From NCBI GenBank assembly GCA_902494565.1, contig CABUTN010000004.1, positions 1 through 64,000 on the forward strand: a DNA stretch of 64,000 bases. The letters run 5' to 3'. The position numbers were made by a program, and so were the translations under genes. The DNA is from an uncultured Collinsella sp. Its GTDB lineage: Bacteria; Actinomycetota; Coriobacteriia; Coriobacteriales; Coriobacteriaceae. The notes below the pieces were generated by a model. It saw only the letters and a program-made list of their open reading frames with translations, was not told the origin of the DNA and did not search any database. Below, one piece after another: positions 42,410 to 53,716 of the stretch; the first letter of the stretch is position 1, and each line of letters opens with the position of its first letter.

Positions 42410-43252
42410 CTAGGCGAGGGCGGCCATGATGGTGCGGGCGACGCCGTCGTGGTCGTTGTCGTATTCGGTGATGGCGTCGGCGGCCTCGTGGTCTTCGGGT
42501 TCGCCGTTGATCATGGCCATGCCGTGGCCCGCTGTCTGCAGCATGGGGATGTCGTTGATGTTGTCGCCGAACGCCCAAGCGTCGGCGAGACGCTCGCCCA
42601 GGTGCTCGCATAGCCACGTGAGGGCCGTTCCCTTGGTGGCGCCCTCGCCCATGACCTCGATATTCATGGCGTACGAACGCGTGACCTCAATGCCTCCGAG
42701 CGTGTCGAGCTCCGACGCGATGGCGTCGCGATCGGCCGGGTCGTGCCAGTACATGGCGATGCGTTCGAGCGTCTCGACCTCGTCGATCTTGCTGTCGATA
42801 TCCATGTCGATCGGTGTTCGTGTGCGCTTGAGCGAGGCTGCGATATGGGGGTCGCCGCCGCAGAATTCGTCCAAGCGCGTGTAGAGCGAGCGGGGGAGGA
42901 AGCACTGCCCATCCGCGAAGATATCGAAGGTCACATCGTGGCCGGCGGCGATGCGATGGATGCGATGGGCGATGCCGCAATCGAGCGGACGGCTCAATAT
43001 GCGCGTGGCGTGTGAGGCGTCGGTGGGCACGTCGTCGTCGAGCTGCCAGACGCTGGCACCGTTGGCACAGACGGCATAGTGCACGGCGGGATGGGCGAGG
43101 ATGGGCTCAAAGATGCCCGACAGCGGACGTCCCGTGCAAGGCACAAATTCAATCCCGCGTCGAGCGAGCTCGTCGAGCATCGTCCAGGTGGCATCGCTCA
43201 TCTGCTTATCGCTCGTCAACAGCGTTCCATCCATATCGGAAAACACAATCAT
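42410..43252 (-). CDS. Cof-type HAD-superfamily phosphatase
   Basis: The 280-residue protein has motif I DMDGTLLTSD (about 6-15), motif II CTGRPLSG, the conserved lysine in GEGATKGTAL and motif IV AFGDNINDIPML. It belongs to the same broad family as the convergent gene at 41505 but is only distantly similar. The substrate is unknown. It lies downstream of the citrate synthase terminator. Confidence 0.9.
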   Translation of the reverse strand: MIVFSDMDGTLLTSDKQMSDATWTMLDELARRGIEFVPCTGRPLSGIFEPILAHPAVHYAVCANGASVWQLDDDVPTDASHATRILSRPLDCGIAHRIHRIAAGHDVTFDIFADGQCFLPRSLYTRLDEFCGGDPHIAASLKRTRTPIDMDIDSKIDEVETLERIAMYWHDPADRDAIASELDTLGGIEVTRSYAMNIEVMGEGATKGTALTWLCEHLGERLADAWAFGDNINDIPMLQTAGHGMAMINGEPEDHEAADAITEYDNDHDGVARTIMAALA

Positions 43253-43276
43253 TTGATGCAGCCCTTTCTGCTGGCA

Positions 43277-43316
43277 TAAAAAGCGTGGCCGAGGGCGGTG
43301 ATGCCCTGGCCACGCT
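43277..43316 (-). terminator. Terminator of citrate synthase
   Basis: On the minus strand AGCGTGGCC and GGCCACGCT pair around an inner GGGC/GCCC stem, followed by five T residues. Confidence 0.85.
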
Positions 43317-43339
43317 CGAGTTCTATAACGGTCCGCGTT

Positions 43340-44758
43340 CTAGCGGTCGGCGAGCGGCTTGTATTCTAGCGGCTCGATCACCGGACGGTATGCCGGGCGG
43401 ATGATGCGATGCGCGCAGAAGAGCTCTTCCATGCGGTGTGCCGACCAGCCGGCCATGCGGGCGACGGCGAACAGCGGCGTAAAAAGCGTCTCGGGCACGC
43501 CGAGCATTTTGTAAATAAAGCCCGTGTACAGGTCGATGTTGGCGCAGATGGGCTTGGTCGTGCCGTGGTCGCGCATCACCTGCGGTGCCAGGCGCTCGAT
43601 GCGCTCGATCAGAGCGAATTCCTCGCCCAGATCTTTCTTGGCAGCGAGCGAACGTGCGTAACGACGGCAGACCTCGGCGCGCGGGTCGCTGAGCGTGTAG
43701 ACGGCGTGGCCCATGCCGTAGATGAGACCCGTGCCGTCGAAGGCCTGCTTGTCGAGAATCTTGCCCAGGTAGGCTGCGACCTCGTCCTCGTCCTCCCAAT
43801 TGGAGACATGCGCACGAATGTCCTCGTGCATGGACACGACCTTGGCGTTGGCGCCGCCGTGGCGCGGGCCCTTGAGCGAGCCGATAGCCGCGGCGTAGGC
43901 GGAATACGGGTCGGTGGCCGAGGAGGACAGGACGCGGCAGGCAAACGTGGAGTTGTTGCCGCCGCCGTGCTCGGCATGCAACATGAGCATCACGTCGAGC
44001 AGCATCGCCTCATCGTGAGTGAACGCCATGCCGCCGCGTAGGACCTGCAGAATGGTCTCGGCGGTGGAGAGACCGGGCGTGGGATGCGGTACATGAACCT
44101 CGGAGCCGCGGCGCTTGGCGACCGAGGCCATATGCGCGAAGGCGGCGATGCGGGGGAGACGGGCGAGCATGGAGATGGCAACATCGATTTCGTGCTCGGG
44201 TGTAATGGCGTCGGGCTCGGCGTCGAAGGCGTAGAGCAGCAGCACGGCGCGCTGAAGCACATTCATGATGCTCGACGACACCGTGGTCATGGGGAACTCG
44301 CGGACGTATTCGTCGCTCAGGTGCCTAAAAGCACCCAGACGTCCGCAAAAACCGTCAAGCTCTTCCTTGGTGGGCAGAGAGCCCGTAATGAGCAGATAGG
44401 CGACCTCTTCGTAGCCGTAGCGGTTCTCGGCCTGGGCGTTGTTGACCAGATCCTCGATGCTGTAGCCACGAAGCGTGAGTTTGCCCTGATCGGGCACGAC
44501 CTTACCGTCGACCTTGTTGTAGCCGTGCACATCCGAGATGCGAGTGAGGCCCGCGACCACGCCCGAGCCGTCGGCATTGCGCAGGCCGCGCTTGACATTG
44601 TGCTCAACAAATAGGCCCTCGTCATAAGGGTCAGTCGGCAGGCCATAGTAGAGATTTTCGCTTTCGGGCGAAATCTGGCGGCTCGCTTCGTAATCCAAGA
44701 CCAGGCGGCTCAGGTGGTCGTCGAAGCGGTAATAGATTTTCTTGGCGTCGTAGGCCAT
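43340..44758 (-). CDS. gltA: Citrate synthase
   Basis: The 472-residue enzyme condenses oxaloacetate with acetyl-CoA. Active-site segments are HAEHGGGNNSTF (about 255), GPRHGGANAKVV (about 292) and the later GMGHAVYTLSDPRA. The N-terminal extension of about 70 residues (KIYYRFDDHLSRL) makes it longer than type II enzymes but normal for many anaerobes and Actinobacteria. 2-Methylcitrate activity cannot be excluded. It lies 77 bp downstream of the ACT-domain gene. Confidence 0.92.
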   Translation of the reverse strand: MAYDAKKIYYRFDDHLSRLVLDYEASRQISPESENLYYGLPTDPYDEGLFVEHNVKRGLRNADGSGVVAGLTRISDVHGYNKVDGKVVPDQGKLTLRGYSIEDLVNNAQAENRYGYEEVAYLLITGSLPTKEELDGFCGRLGAFRHLSDEYVREFPMTTVSSSIMNVLQRAVLLLYAFDAEPDAITPEHEIDVAISMLARLPRIAAFAHMASVAKRRGSEVHVPHPTPGLSTAETILQVLRGGMAFTHDEAMLLDVMLMLHAEHGGGNNSTFACRVLSSSATDPYSAYAAAIGSLKGPRHGGANAKVVSMHEDIRAHVSNWEDEDEVAAYLGKILDKQAFDGTGLIYGMGHAVYTLSDPRAEVCRRYARSLAAKKDLGEEFALIERIERLAPQVMRDHGTTKPICANIDLYTGFIYKMLGVPETLFTPLFAVARMAGWSAHRMEELFCAHRIIRPAYRPVIEPLEYKPLADR

Positions 44759-44835
44759 GCGCGCTCCTCTCCGGGCCGCATCGGGGTGACTTGCATGGGC
44801 ATGCGCGCGTCAGGCTATCCCCAGCGGCTTGCTCG

Positions 44836-45123
44836 CTACAGGCGGTACATAAAGTTGAAGACGTCCTCGCGCTGGATGGACACGTTGACGCCCGAAAGCT
44901 CGCCGGCCTCGGCCAGCGCCTTCTGCAGCTCGGCGAAGTCGAGCTTGGACTCGGCGGTATCGGCCAGCATGGTCATGGTGAAGATGTCCTCGATAATGGA
45001 CTGCGTGATGTCGCGGATGTCGACGTTGGCCTCGCCTAGGACACGGGTGACGCCGGCGACGATGCCGGGGCGGTTCTTGCCAAGGACGGTGATGACGATA
45101 CGGGAGGACGAGATCTCGGCCAT
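44836..45123 (-). CDS. ACT-domain protein (UPF0237/YkoJ-like family)
   Basis: The 95-residue protein is almost entirely one ACT domain: VITVLGKNRPGIVAGVTRVL at the start, ANVDIRDITQSIIEDIFTM, and the C-terminal SIQREDVFNFMYRL. Stand-alone ACT proteins of this family bind small ligands, but the role is undefined. AAAGGGTTT upstream of the ATG is a weak ribosome site. Likely co-transcribed with citrate synthase. Confidence 0.85.
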   Translation of the reverse strand: MAEISSSRIVITVLGKNRPGIVAGVTRVLGEANVDIRDITQSIIEDIFTMTMLADTAESKLDFAELQKALAEAGELSGVNVSIQREDVFNFMYRL

Positions 45124-45337
45124 GGGAAACCCTTTCGCGTGATTGCGGCGCGCGCGGGGCGCTCCGCTACGGTACAGTGTTCATCATTGTACCTGTCTGG
45201 CGCAAAAAAGGGCACCTTTGCTGCGGCGTTACACGTCTGCAACATGGGAGAAGGGGCAAAGGCGCCCGTTTGCCGCGATTCGTCGTGTCGTCTGCCGTGC
45301 CTTGGGCGCGATGCACAACGCAAAGACCGTGAACCTT

Positions 45338-45366
45338 TTGTGGGACGCTCGACGCCGTGGTACCAT
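45338..45366 (+). promoter_or_regulatory. Promoter of rpmE
   Basis: TTGTGG (45338-45343), a 17-bp spacer and TACCAT (45361-45366) lie 85 bp upstream of rpmE. The rest of the 45124-45337 gap holds no convincing gene. Confidence 0.55.
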
Positions 45367-45379
45367 AGCCGAGTTTGTT

Positions 45380-45428
45380 GTCTTGGTCGGAAACCAAGAC
45401 GCCTTATGCGCTGATCGGTAACCAGCGC
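45380..45428 (+). ncRNA. Candidate L31 ribosomal-protein leader
   Basis: Two adjacent hairpins sit in the rpmE 5' UTR: GTCTTGGT/ACCAAGAC (45380-45400, five-base loop) and GCGCTG/CAGCGC (45408-45428). Autoregulatory L31 leaders, including a Coriobacteria type, have been described; this one is called from position and folding, without a covariance-model match. Confidence 0.5.
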
Positions 45429-45450
45429 CTGACCAATAAGGAGTCCTACC

Positions 45451-45876
45451 ATGAAGCAGGGTATCCATCCCCAGTATGTCGAGTGCACGGTGACGTGCTC
45501 CTGCGGCAACACCTTCAAGACGCACGCTACCGTGTCCGAGATGAAGGTCGAGCTTTGCAACGAGTGCCACCCGTTCTACACCGGCCAGCAGAAGTTCGTC
45601 GACACCGGTGGACGCGTCCAGCGCTTCGCCGACAAGTTCGGTGGCGCCGCTGCCGCTCAGCTCAAGAAGGCCGAGGAGGCCAAGGCTGCCAAGGCCGCCA
45701 AGGCTGCTGAGGCCGAGGCCGCTCGCAAGGCCGCCGCTGAGGCTAAGGCTGCCGAGAAGGCTAAGCGTGCCGCTAAGTTTGCCGAGGAGGCTGCCAAGCA
45801 GGCCGCCGAGGCTCCCGCAGAGGCTCCCGTCGAGGAGGCCGCTGCCGAGGCCGAGACCACCGAGGCTGCTGAGTAA
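45451..45876 (+). CDS. rpmE: 50S ribosomal protein L31 with long C-terminal extension
   Basis: The first 66 or so of 141 residues are a normal zinc-binding L31 (KQGIHPQYVECTVTCSCGN, ELCNECHPFYTGQQKFVDTG, GRVQRFADKFG). The remaining roughly 75 residues are Ala/Lys/Glu-rich (AAQLKKAEEAKAAKAAKAAE), likely helical or disordered, ending acidic (AETTEAAE). The total is about twice the usual length. TAAGGAG precedes the ATG. A leader hairpin pair and its own promoter lie upstream. Confidence 0.93.
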   Translation: MKQGIHPQYVECTVTCSCGNTFKTHATVSEMKVELCNECHPFYTGQQKFVDTGGRVQRFADKFGGAAAAQLKKAEEAKAAKAAKAAEAEAARKAAAEAKAAEKAKRAAKFAEEAAKQAAEAPAEAPVEEAAAEAETTEAAE

Positions 45877-45911
45877 ATAGCTCGCCGCGGAAACACTCGC
45901 ATTCATGGCAT

Positions 45912-45953
45912 AAGGGCCGCGCATCCATTTGGGTGCGCGGCCCTTTTCTTTTT
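45912..45953 (+). terminator. Intrinsic terminator of rpmE
   Basis: AAGGGCCGCGCA (45912-45923) and TGCGCGGCCCTT (45934-45945) pair perfectly, followed by TTCTTTTT. Confidence 0.95.
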
Positions 45954-45954
45954 A

Positions 45955-46021
45955 TTGGTGCAAGCTAACCCGTCCCCATTGCACCAGGTTGGTGCGAATG
46001 GGACAGGTTGATTTGCACCAA
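45955..46021. repeat. Tandem palindromic repeats with GGGAC core, family C copies 2 and 3
   Basis: Copy 2: TTGGTGCAA (45955-45963) and TTGCACCA (45979-45986) around GCTAACCCGTCCCCA. Copy 3, inverted: TTGGTGCGAA (45989-45998) and TTTGCACCAA (46012-46021) around TGGGACAGGTTGA. Both share the TGGTGCAA arm. Confidence 0.75.
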
Positions 46022-46054
46022 ATGGCAGAGAGGCAGCGTTTTCCCAGATAAAAG

Positions 46055-46085
46055 CTGCCAAAATAAACCAGTCCCTTTTTGGCAG
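46055..46085. repeat. Palindromic repeat with GGGAC core, family B copy 1
   Basis: CTGCCAAAA (46055-46063) and TTTTGGCAG (46077-46085) enclose TAAACCAGTCCCT, whose complement reads AGGGACTGGTTTA. An overlapping upstream dyad GGCAGC...GCTGCC (46032-46059) is also present. The 45877-46216 gap thus holds a terminator and several repeats but no gene. Confidence 0.75.
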
Positions 46086-46216
46086 GCTGTCGTAGTTATT
46101 ACGTGGTCGAGCGTGTCGACCGCATAGGCGGCGCCTTGTTTGGCTAAAGTACAAATATCTGTGTTTAACTCGTCCAAGGTTTCATGCCGCGGGCGATGGC
46201 CAAAAAGGAAAACCAC

Positions 46217-49023
<2,807 letters not shown>

Positions 49024-49024
<1 letters not shown>

Positions 49025-50172
49025 TGGCTGAGGCTTTAGAGGTAACGCCCGCCGAGCTGGACGCGTTTGCGGACCGGCTCGGCGAGGTCGAGTCGTATCT
49101 CCATTTGGACGAAAAGCGCACGCGCGTGACCGAGCTCGAGGCTAAAAGCGTGGCCCCCGGCTTTTGGGATGACGCCGACGCCGCCCGTGCCACCATGGAG
49201 GAGATCGCGCGCACCAAGGAAGATATCGCTGCCGTGGATACCGCGCGCGGCGAGCTTTCCGATGCCCGCGCCGCGCTGGAGCTTGCCGAGGAGATGGGGG
49301 ATGACCCCGACGCCGCCGCCCTTCGCGAGGAGGCTGCAGTCACGGCTGAGCGCTTGGCCCGTGCCATCGATGAGCTTGAGCTTTCGAGCTGGTTTACCGG
49401 CGAGTTCGATCACGGCGATGCCATTGTGACCATCAAGCCCGGACAGGGTGGTCTGGAGGCCCAGGACTGGACCTTCATGCTCTTTAAGATGTATATGAAG
49501 TACTGCCAGCGTCGCGGCTGGAAGGTCACCATCAACGACTGTCCCGCGGCCGAGGTCATCGGCATCGACCGCGCGACCTTTACCGTCGAGGGCAAGGACG
49601 CATTTGGCATGCTGCGCGCCGAGGCCGGCGTCCACCGCTTGGTGCGCATTAGCCCCACCGACGACAAGAAGCGCCGCCAGACCACTTTTGCCGGCGTCGA
49701 GGTCATCCCCGTGCTACCCGATGATATCGACATCGAAATCAGTCCCGATGACATCCGCGTGGACGTGTACCACGCGAGCGGCCCGGGCGGTCAGGGCGTC
49801 AACACCACCGACTCCGCCGTGCGCGTGACGCATTTCCCCAGCGGCATTGTGGTCACCTGCCAAAACGAGCGCAGCCAGATTCAAAACAAGGCCGCGTGCA
49901 TGCAGATCCTCAAGGCTCGCCTGTACGAGATTGAGCTCGAGAAGCGCGCCGAGGCCCTGGATGAGATCCGCGGACCCAAGACCACGATTGGTTTTGGCAA
50001 CCAGATTCGCAGCTACGTGCTCTACCCGTATCAGATGGTTAAGGACCTACGCACGGGCGTTGAGACCAGCAACGTCGAGGCAGTTCTTGACGATGGCGAC
50101 CTGGACCCGTTTGTTATTGGCTACCATCGCTGGGCTACCGGCAACGCCGATGCGGAGACCCCGTCTGCATAA
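49024..50172 (+). CDS. prfB: Peptide chain release factor 2, no programmed frameshift
   Basis: The 382-residue class I release factor ends translation at UGA/UAA. The catalytic GGQ is in ASGPGGQGVNTT, and it starts directly at the secA stop (TAATG). The frame is continuous, so the autoregulatory in-frame UGA of many prfB genes is absent, as is usual in Actinobacteria. In the stop-recognition loop the sequence reads RISPTDDKKRRQ: SPT instead of the SPF of E. coli RF2, intermediate with the PxT of RF1. Identity as RF2 still rests on overall similarity and secA linkage. Confidence 0.92.
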
Positions 50173-50195
50173 ACCGCCCGGCTTATGTGGAAATG

Positions 50196-50258
50196 GATTA
50201 AAACCCTCCGAGCAGGGTGGTTTTGTATCCAGAGCAAACCCTGCGCAGGGGTGGTTTT
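50196..50258 (+). terminator. Tandem hairpins after prfB
   Basis: AACCCT...AGGGT with GGTTTT, then GAGCAAACCCTGCGCAGGGG (which folds on itself) with a GGTTTTTGCTC tail, make two terminator-like structures in series. Confidence 0.5.
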
Positions 50259-50298
50259 TGCTCGGCGAATCGGTAGAATCGAATACAAGAAGAAGTTC

Positions 50299-50327
50299 AA
50301 AGCGCATCCGTTTGGGTGCGCTTTTTT
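50299..50327 (+). terminator. Terminator immediately upstream of the yitT-like gene
   Basis: AAAGCGCA and TGCGCTTT pair around TCCGTTTGGG, followed by six T residues. The GAGGGAGG ribosome site of the next gene begins just after the T-run, so it may act as an attenuator. Confidence 0.75.
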
Positions 50328-50339
50328 GAGGGAGGCAGC

Positions 50340-51230
50340 ATGGCATATCGTCTGGACATCAAGCGCATTCTTTCGATGAACTTCTTTCACGATCTGCCCC
50401 AGATCATGTTGGGGTGTGCCTTGGCCGCCATCGCGACCGACCTGTTTTTGATTCCCAACGGTCTTGCCGCCGGTGGCGTTACGGGCCTTGCGACTATTAT
50501 CCAGGCGGTCGGCGCGGCGCGAGGCGTGTCGCTTCCCGTCGGTATCCAGACCATCGTGATGAATGCCTTGCTGCTGCTGGTCGTTATGCGCGAGGGCGGC
50601 ATGTTCTACGTGGTGCAGACCGCGACGGGCTTTGTGCTGCTGGGCTTCTTTACCGATCTGTTCGCCCCGTTTGTAGCACCTCTGGCGGATGCGGACCTGA
50701 TGCTTCCCGCTATGTGGGGCGGCATTATTACGGGCATCGGTTACGGCATGGTGTTGCGCGCCGGCGCCAACACCGGCGGCTCGGACACGATTGGCCAAAT
50801 CATCTCGCGTAACACCTCGCTGCCGGTGGGCTCGACCGTCATGGCGATCGATGTTGCCGTATGCGCGCTGTCGGCTCCGGTCTTTTCAATCGAAAACGCA
50901 CTATATGCAGGCCTTTCGATGGTCATTAGCGGCTACGTGATCGATGCCGTGGTCGATGGTGGCAACAAGCGCCGTATGGTACTCATCATCTCGGACAAGT
51001 TCCCTGATATCGCTGCCGATATCATGTATGGCCTGGGTCGTGGTTGTACCAAGTTTAAGGCGACTGGCATGTATTCGGGTGCCGAGAAGCCGGTGATTAT
51101 GGTCATCGTGAGCCGTCGAGAGCTCAATACCCTCAAGACGATTGTGCGCGAGCGCGATCCTCACGCCATTGTGACGGTCGCTGACGTTACGGAAGCCTTC
51201 GGCGAGGGATTCAAGGACATTAGCGCGTAG
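50340..51230 (+). CDS. YitT-family membrane protein
   Basis: The 296-residue protein has five to six hydrophobic segments (for example LGCALAAIATDLFLIPN and GGVTGLATIIQAV) and a C-terminal DUF2179 domain (after about 205, with PVIMVIVSRRELNTLKTIVR). YitT/YebE-type proteins are of unknown function, proposed as transporters. ATG 50340 follows GAGGGAGG. The gene sits alone between the terminator and transketolase. Confidence 0.88.
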   Translation: MAYRLDIKRILSMNFFHDLPQIMLGCALAAIATDLFLIPNGLAAGGVTGLATIIQAVGAARGVSLPVGIQTIVMNALLLLVVMREGGMFYVVQTATGFVLLGFFTDLFAPFVAPLADADLMLPAMWGGIITGIGYGMVLRAGANTGGSDTIGQIISRNTSLPVGSTVMAIDVAVCALSAPVFSIENALYAGLSMVISGYVIDAVVDGGNKRRMVLIISDKFPDIAADIMYGLGRGCTKFKATGMYSGAEKPVIMVIVSRRELNTLKTIVRERDPHAIVTVADVTEAFGEGFKDISA

Positions 51231-51438
51231 GGTCGACCGCGTTCTATCCAAAAGACGTTCACATTGATAAACCGTTTCATCAGCGGTTCTGCCTGCTAAA
51301 TTGTTCAAATAATGATAAAAACTCTGGTAAAGCCATCAGTTTCCAGCATAATGAATGACGTACGTGCATTGCGGCTGTGTTGGGATTACCTTTCCGTGCC
51401 GTGCGCATTTTGTCTAATGAGGATGAAAGGAAGGCACA

Positions 51439-52269
51439 ATGAGCGACGAAGAGCTCAAAAAGGTTGCCAACGAGGTAAGGAAGGGCATCGTCACCGGCGT
51501 GCACGCTGCCAAGTCCGGCCATCCGGGCGGTTCGCTCGGCGCTGCCGACATCATGACCTATCTGTACTTTGAGGAAATGAACGTCGACCCGGCCGATCCC
51601 CGCAAGGCCGATCGCGACCGTTTTGTGCTCTCCAAGGGCCATTGCGCTCCGGGCCTGTACGCCGTGCTCGCCGAGCGTGGGTTCTTCCCCAAGGAGGATC
51701 TCGAGACGCTGCGCCATATCGGCAGCCACCTGCAAGGTCATCCCAACATGAACGACACCCCGGGCGTCGACATGTCCACCGGCTCGCTCGGCCAGGGCAT
51801 CTCCGCCGCCGTGGGCATGGCGGTTGCCGCCAAGCACTGGGGCGATACTTACCGCACGTACGCCCTGCTGGGTGATGGCGAGAGCGAGGAGGGCCAGGTC
51901 TGGGAGGCAGCCATGTTTGCCGGCAACCAGCAGCTCGATAACCTCTGCGTGATCGTCGACCACAACGGCCTGCAGATTGACGGTCCGGTCGAGGAGGTCA
52001 ACGACCCCATGCCGCTCGCCGACAAGTTCCGTGCCTTTAAGTTCCACGTGGTGGAGCTCGCCGACGGCAACGACTTCGACCAGATCCGCGCCGCCTTTGC
52101 CGAGGCTCGCGCTACCAAGGGGCAGCCGACCGCCATTATCGCCGAGACCCTGAAGGGCAAGGGCGTCTCCTTTATGGAGAACCAGGTGGGTTGGCACGGC
52201 AAGGCCCCCAACGATGAACAGTTTGAGCAGGCCATGGCAGAGCTCACGGCCGCCGGAGAGGAGCTCTAG
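51439..52269 (+). CDS. tktA: Transketolase, N-terminal (thiamine pyrophosphate-binding) subunit
   Basis: This 276-residue protein is the N-terminal half of a split transketolase. HAAKSGHPGGSLGAADIMTY, SKGHCAPGLYAVLAERG and GDGESEEGQVWEAAM with the later VDHNGLQIDG are the TPP/Mg sites. Split transketolases are common in anaerobic and actinobacterial lineages. AAAGGAAG precedes the ATG. The C-terminal subunit follows after 1 bp. It serves the non-oxidative pentose phosphate pathway. Confidence 0.95.
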   Translation: MSDEELKKVANEVRKGIVTGVHAAKSGHPGGSLGAADIMTYLYFEEMNVDPADPRKADRDRFVLSKGHCAPGLYAVLAERGFFPKEDLETLRHIGSHLQGHPNMNDTPGVDMSTGSLGQGISAAVGMAVAAKHWGDTYRTYALLGDGESEEGQVWEAAMFAGNQQLDNLCVIVDHNGLQIDGPVEEVNDPMPLADKFRAFKFHVVELADGNDFDQIRAAFAEARATKGQPTAIIAETLKGKGVSFMENQVGWHGKAPNDEQFEQAMAELTAAGEEL

Positions 52270-52270
52270 G

Positions 52271-53212
52271 ATGGCAGACGTCAAGAAAATCGCCACGCGT
52301 GTAAGCTACGGCGAGGCCCTCGTCGAGCTCGCCAACGAGCACGATGACTTTGTGGTCCTCGACGCCGACCTGGCCGCCGCCACGCAGACCGGCAAGTTCA
52401 AGGCCGCCTGCCCCGATCGTTTCTTCGATGTGGGCATTGCCGAGAGCAACCTGATGGGCGTCGCCGCCGGTATCGCGACCACCGGCCGCGTTGCCTTCGC
52501 GAGCACCTTTGCCATGTTCGCAGCCGGCCGCGCTTTTGAGCAGGTCCGTAACTCCATCGGCTACCCGCACCTCAACGTTAAGATTGGTGCCACGCACGCC
52601 GGTATCTCGGTGGGCGAGGATGGTGCCACGCACCAGTGCTGCGAGGATATCGCCCTCATGCGCGTCATCCCCGGCATGACTGTGATCGTTCCTGCCGACG
52701 ACGTCGAGGCCCGCGCCGTGACGCGCGCCGCCTACGAGTGCGACGGTCCGGTGTACATGCGCTTCGCTCGTTTGGCCTCGCCGGTTATCAACGACCCCGA
52801 GACCTACAACTTCGAGTTGGGTAAGGGCATTGTCATGCGCGAGGGCGCCGACGTCACCATCATCGCCTGCGGCCTGATGGTCGGCGAGGCTCTCGAGGCC
52901 GCCGAGCAGCTCGCTGCCGAGGGCATCGACGCCGAGGTCATCAACATGCACACCATCAAGCCCATCGATGCCGACCTGATCGTCAAGAGCGCCACCAAGA
53001 CCGGCCACGTCGTGACCGTCGAGGAGCATTCTGTAATCGGTGGCCTGGGCAGCGCCGTTGCCGACGTCCTGTGCGAGCAGTGCCCGACGCCCCTCAAGAA
53101 GATCGGCGTCAACGACACCTTTGGCGAGTCCGGCCCGGGTGCCGAGCTCTTGCACAAGTATGGCCTGGACGCCGCCAACATCGTGGCGACCACCAAGGAG
53201 TTCTTGGCATAA
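52271..53212 (+). CDS. tktB: Transketolase, C-terminal subunit
   Basis: The 313-residue protein holds the pyrimidine-binding and C-terminal transketolase domains: VLDADLAAATQTGKF, DVGIAESNLMGVAAGIA, the HAGISVGEDGATHQ segment and VEEHSVIGGLGSAV. It completes the enzyme encoded by the preceding gene. ATG 52271 follows GGAGAGGAG in the end of the upstream gene; the earlier in-frame ATG is inside that gene. Confidence 0.95.
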   Translation: MADVKKIATRVSYGEALVELANEHDDFVVLDADLAAATQTGKFKAACPDRFFDVGIAESNLMGVAAGIATTGRVAFASTFAMFAAGRAFEQVRNSIGYPHLNVKIGATHAGISVGEDGATHQCCEDIALMRVIPGMTVIVPADDVEARAVTRAAYECDGPVYMRFARLASPVINDPETYNFELGKGIVMREGADVTIIACGLMVGEALEAAEQLAAEGIDAEVINMHTIKPIDADLIVKSATKTGHVVTVEEHSVIGGLGSAVADVLCEQCPTPLKKIGVNDTFGESGPGAELLHKYGLDAANIVATTKEFLA

Positions 53213-53292
53213 GGCAAGGCGGATCTCAAGGACTGCTTCGCCAGAACTATGGAAACCCGGCAGGGGCGCTCTCTTGGAGAGCGCCCCTGTTT

Positions 53293-53360
53293 CAGTTGCG
53301 GTGAAATAAGGACTGTTTAGACCTTTTAACTGGTAAAACAGTCCCTATTTCACCGCAACT
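53293..53360. repeat. Long palindromic repeat, family A copy 3
   Basis: Arms 53293-53318 (CAGTTGCGGTGAAATAAGG...) and 53336-53360 (AAACAGTCCCTATTTCACC...) are complementary with one mismatch. Immediately upstream GGAGAGCGCCCCTGTTTC and CAGGGGCGCTCTC also form a hairpin that may end transketolase transcription. Confidence 0.85.
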
Positions 53361-53489
53361 CATGAAGACGCCCCTCAAGCACGGTCCCATCAGGGAAAAG
53401 GGCATATATCGACAAAGCGCAATTCAGACCCTTCCAGCTTTGTATATGCAGCACCCCAAGATAAACGTGGCGACCCCTTAGTTATCGCA

Positions 53490-53612
53490 GGCCGGGCACA
53501 GGGTTACTCTCCAAATCTTTCCGCAGGACGGAGGAGCCCCCGCCGCGCGAAGCGCGCAGCGGGGGCTCCGACATGTCCGAGGACGATTTGGAGAGTAGCC
53601 CTGTGCCCGGCC
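53490..53612. repeat. 123-nt nested hairpin of unknown function
   Basis: Outer arms 53490-53517 (GGCCGGGCACAGGGTTACTC...) and 53585-53612 (...GAGTAGCCCTGTGCCCGGCC) are 28-bp complements with one mismatch. Inside, GGAGCCCCCGC (53533-53543) pairs with GCGGGGGCTCC (53559-53569) around a GCGCG/CGCGC-type tip. There is no T-run and no open frame. The 53213-53716 gap contains only this and the family A repeat. Confidence 0.8.
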
Positions 53613-53716
53613 GACGGGATCCCTAAGCACGCCATGCTTCTTATGTGCAGCAAAGCTAATACTGCTAAAATACTAAGCGCTCATGTAGTTTAAACGCACG
53701 ACGATAAGGAGCACCA

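Noticed and set aside
53213..53716. tRNA or rRNA gene in the gap before ftsE
   Set aside because: The stems do not form a cloverleaf and no TTCGA-type T-loop or conserved rRNA segment is present.
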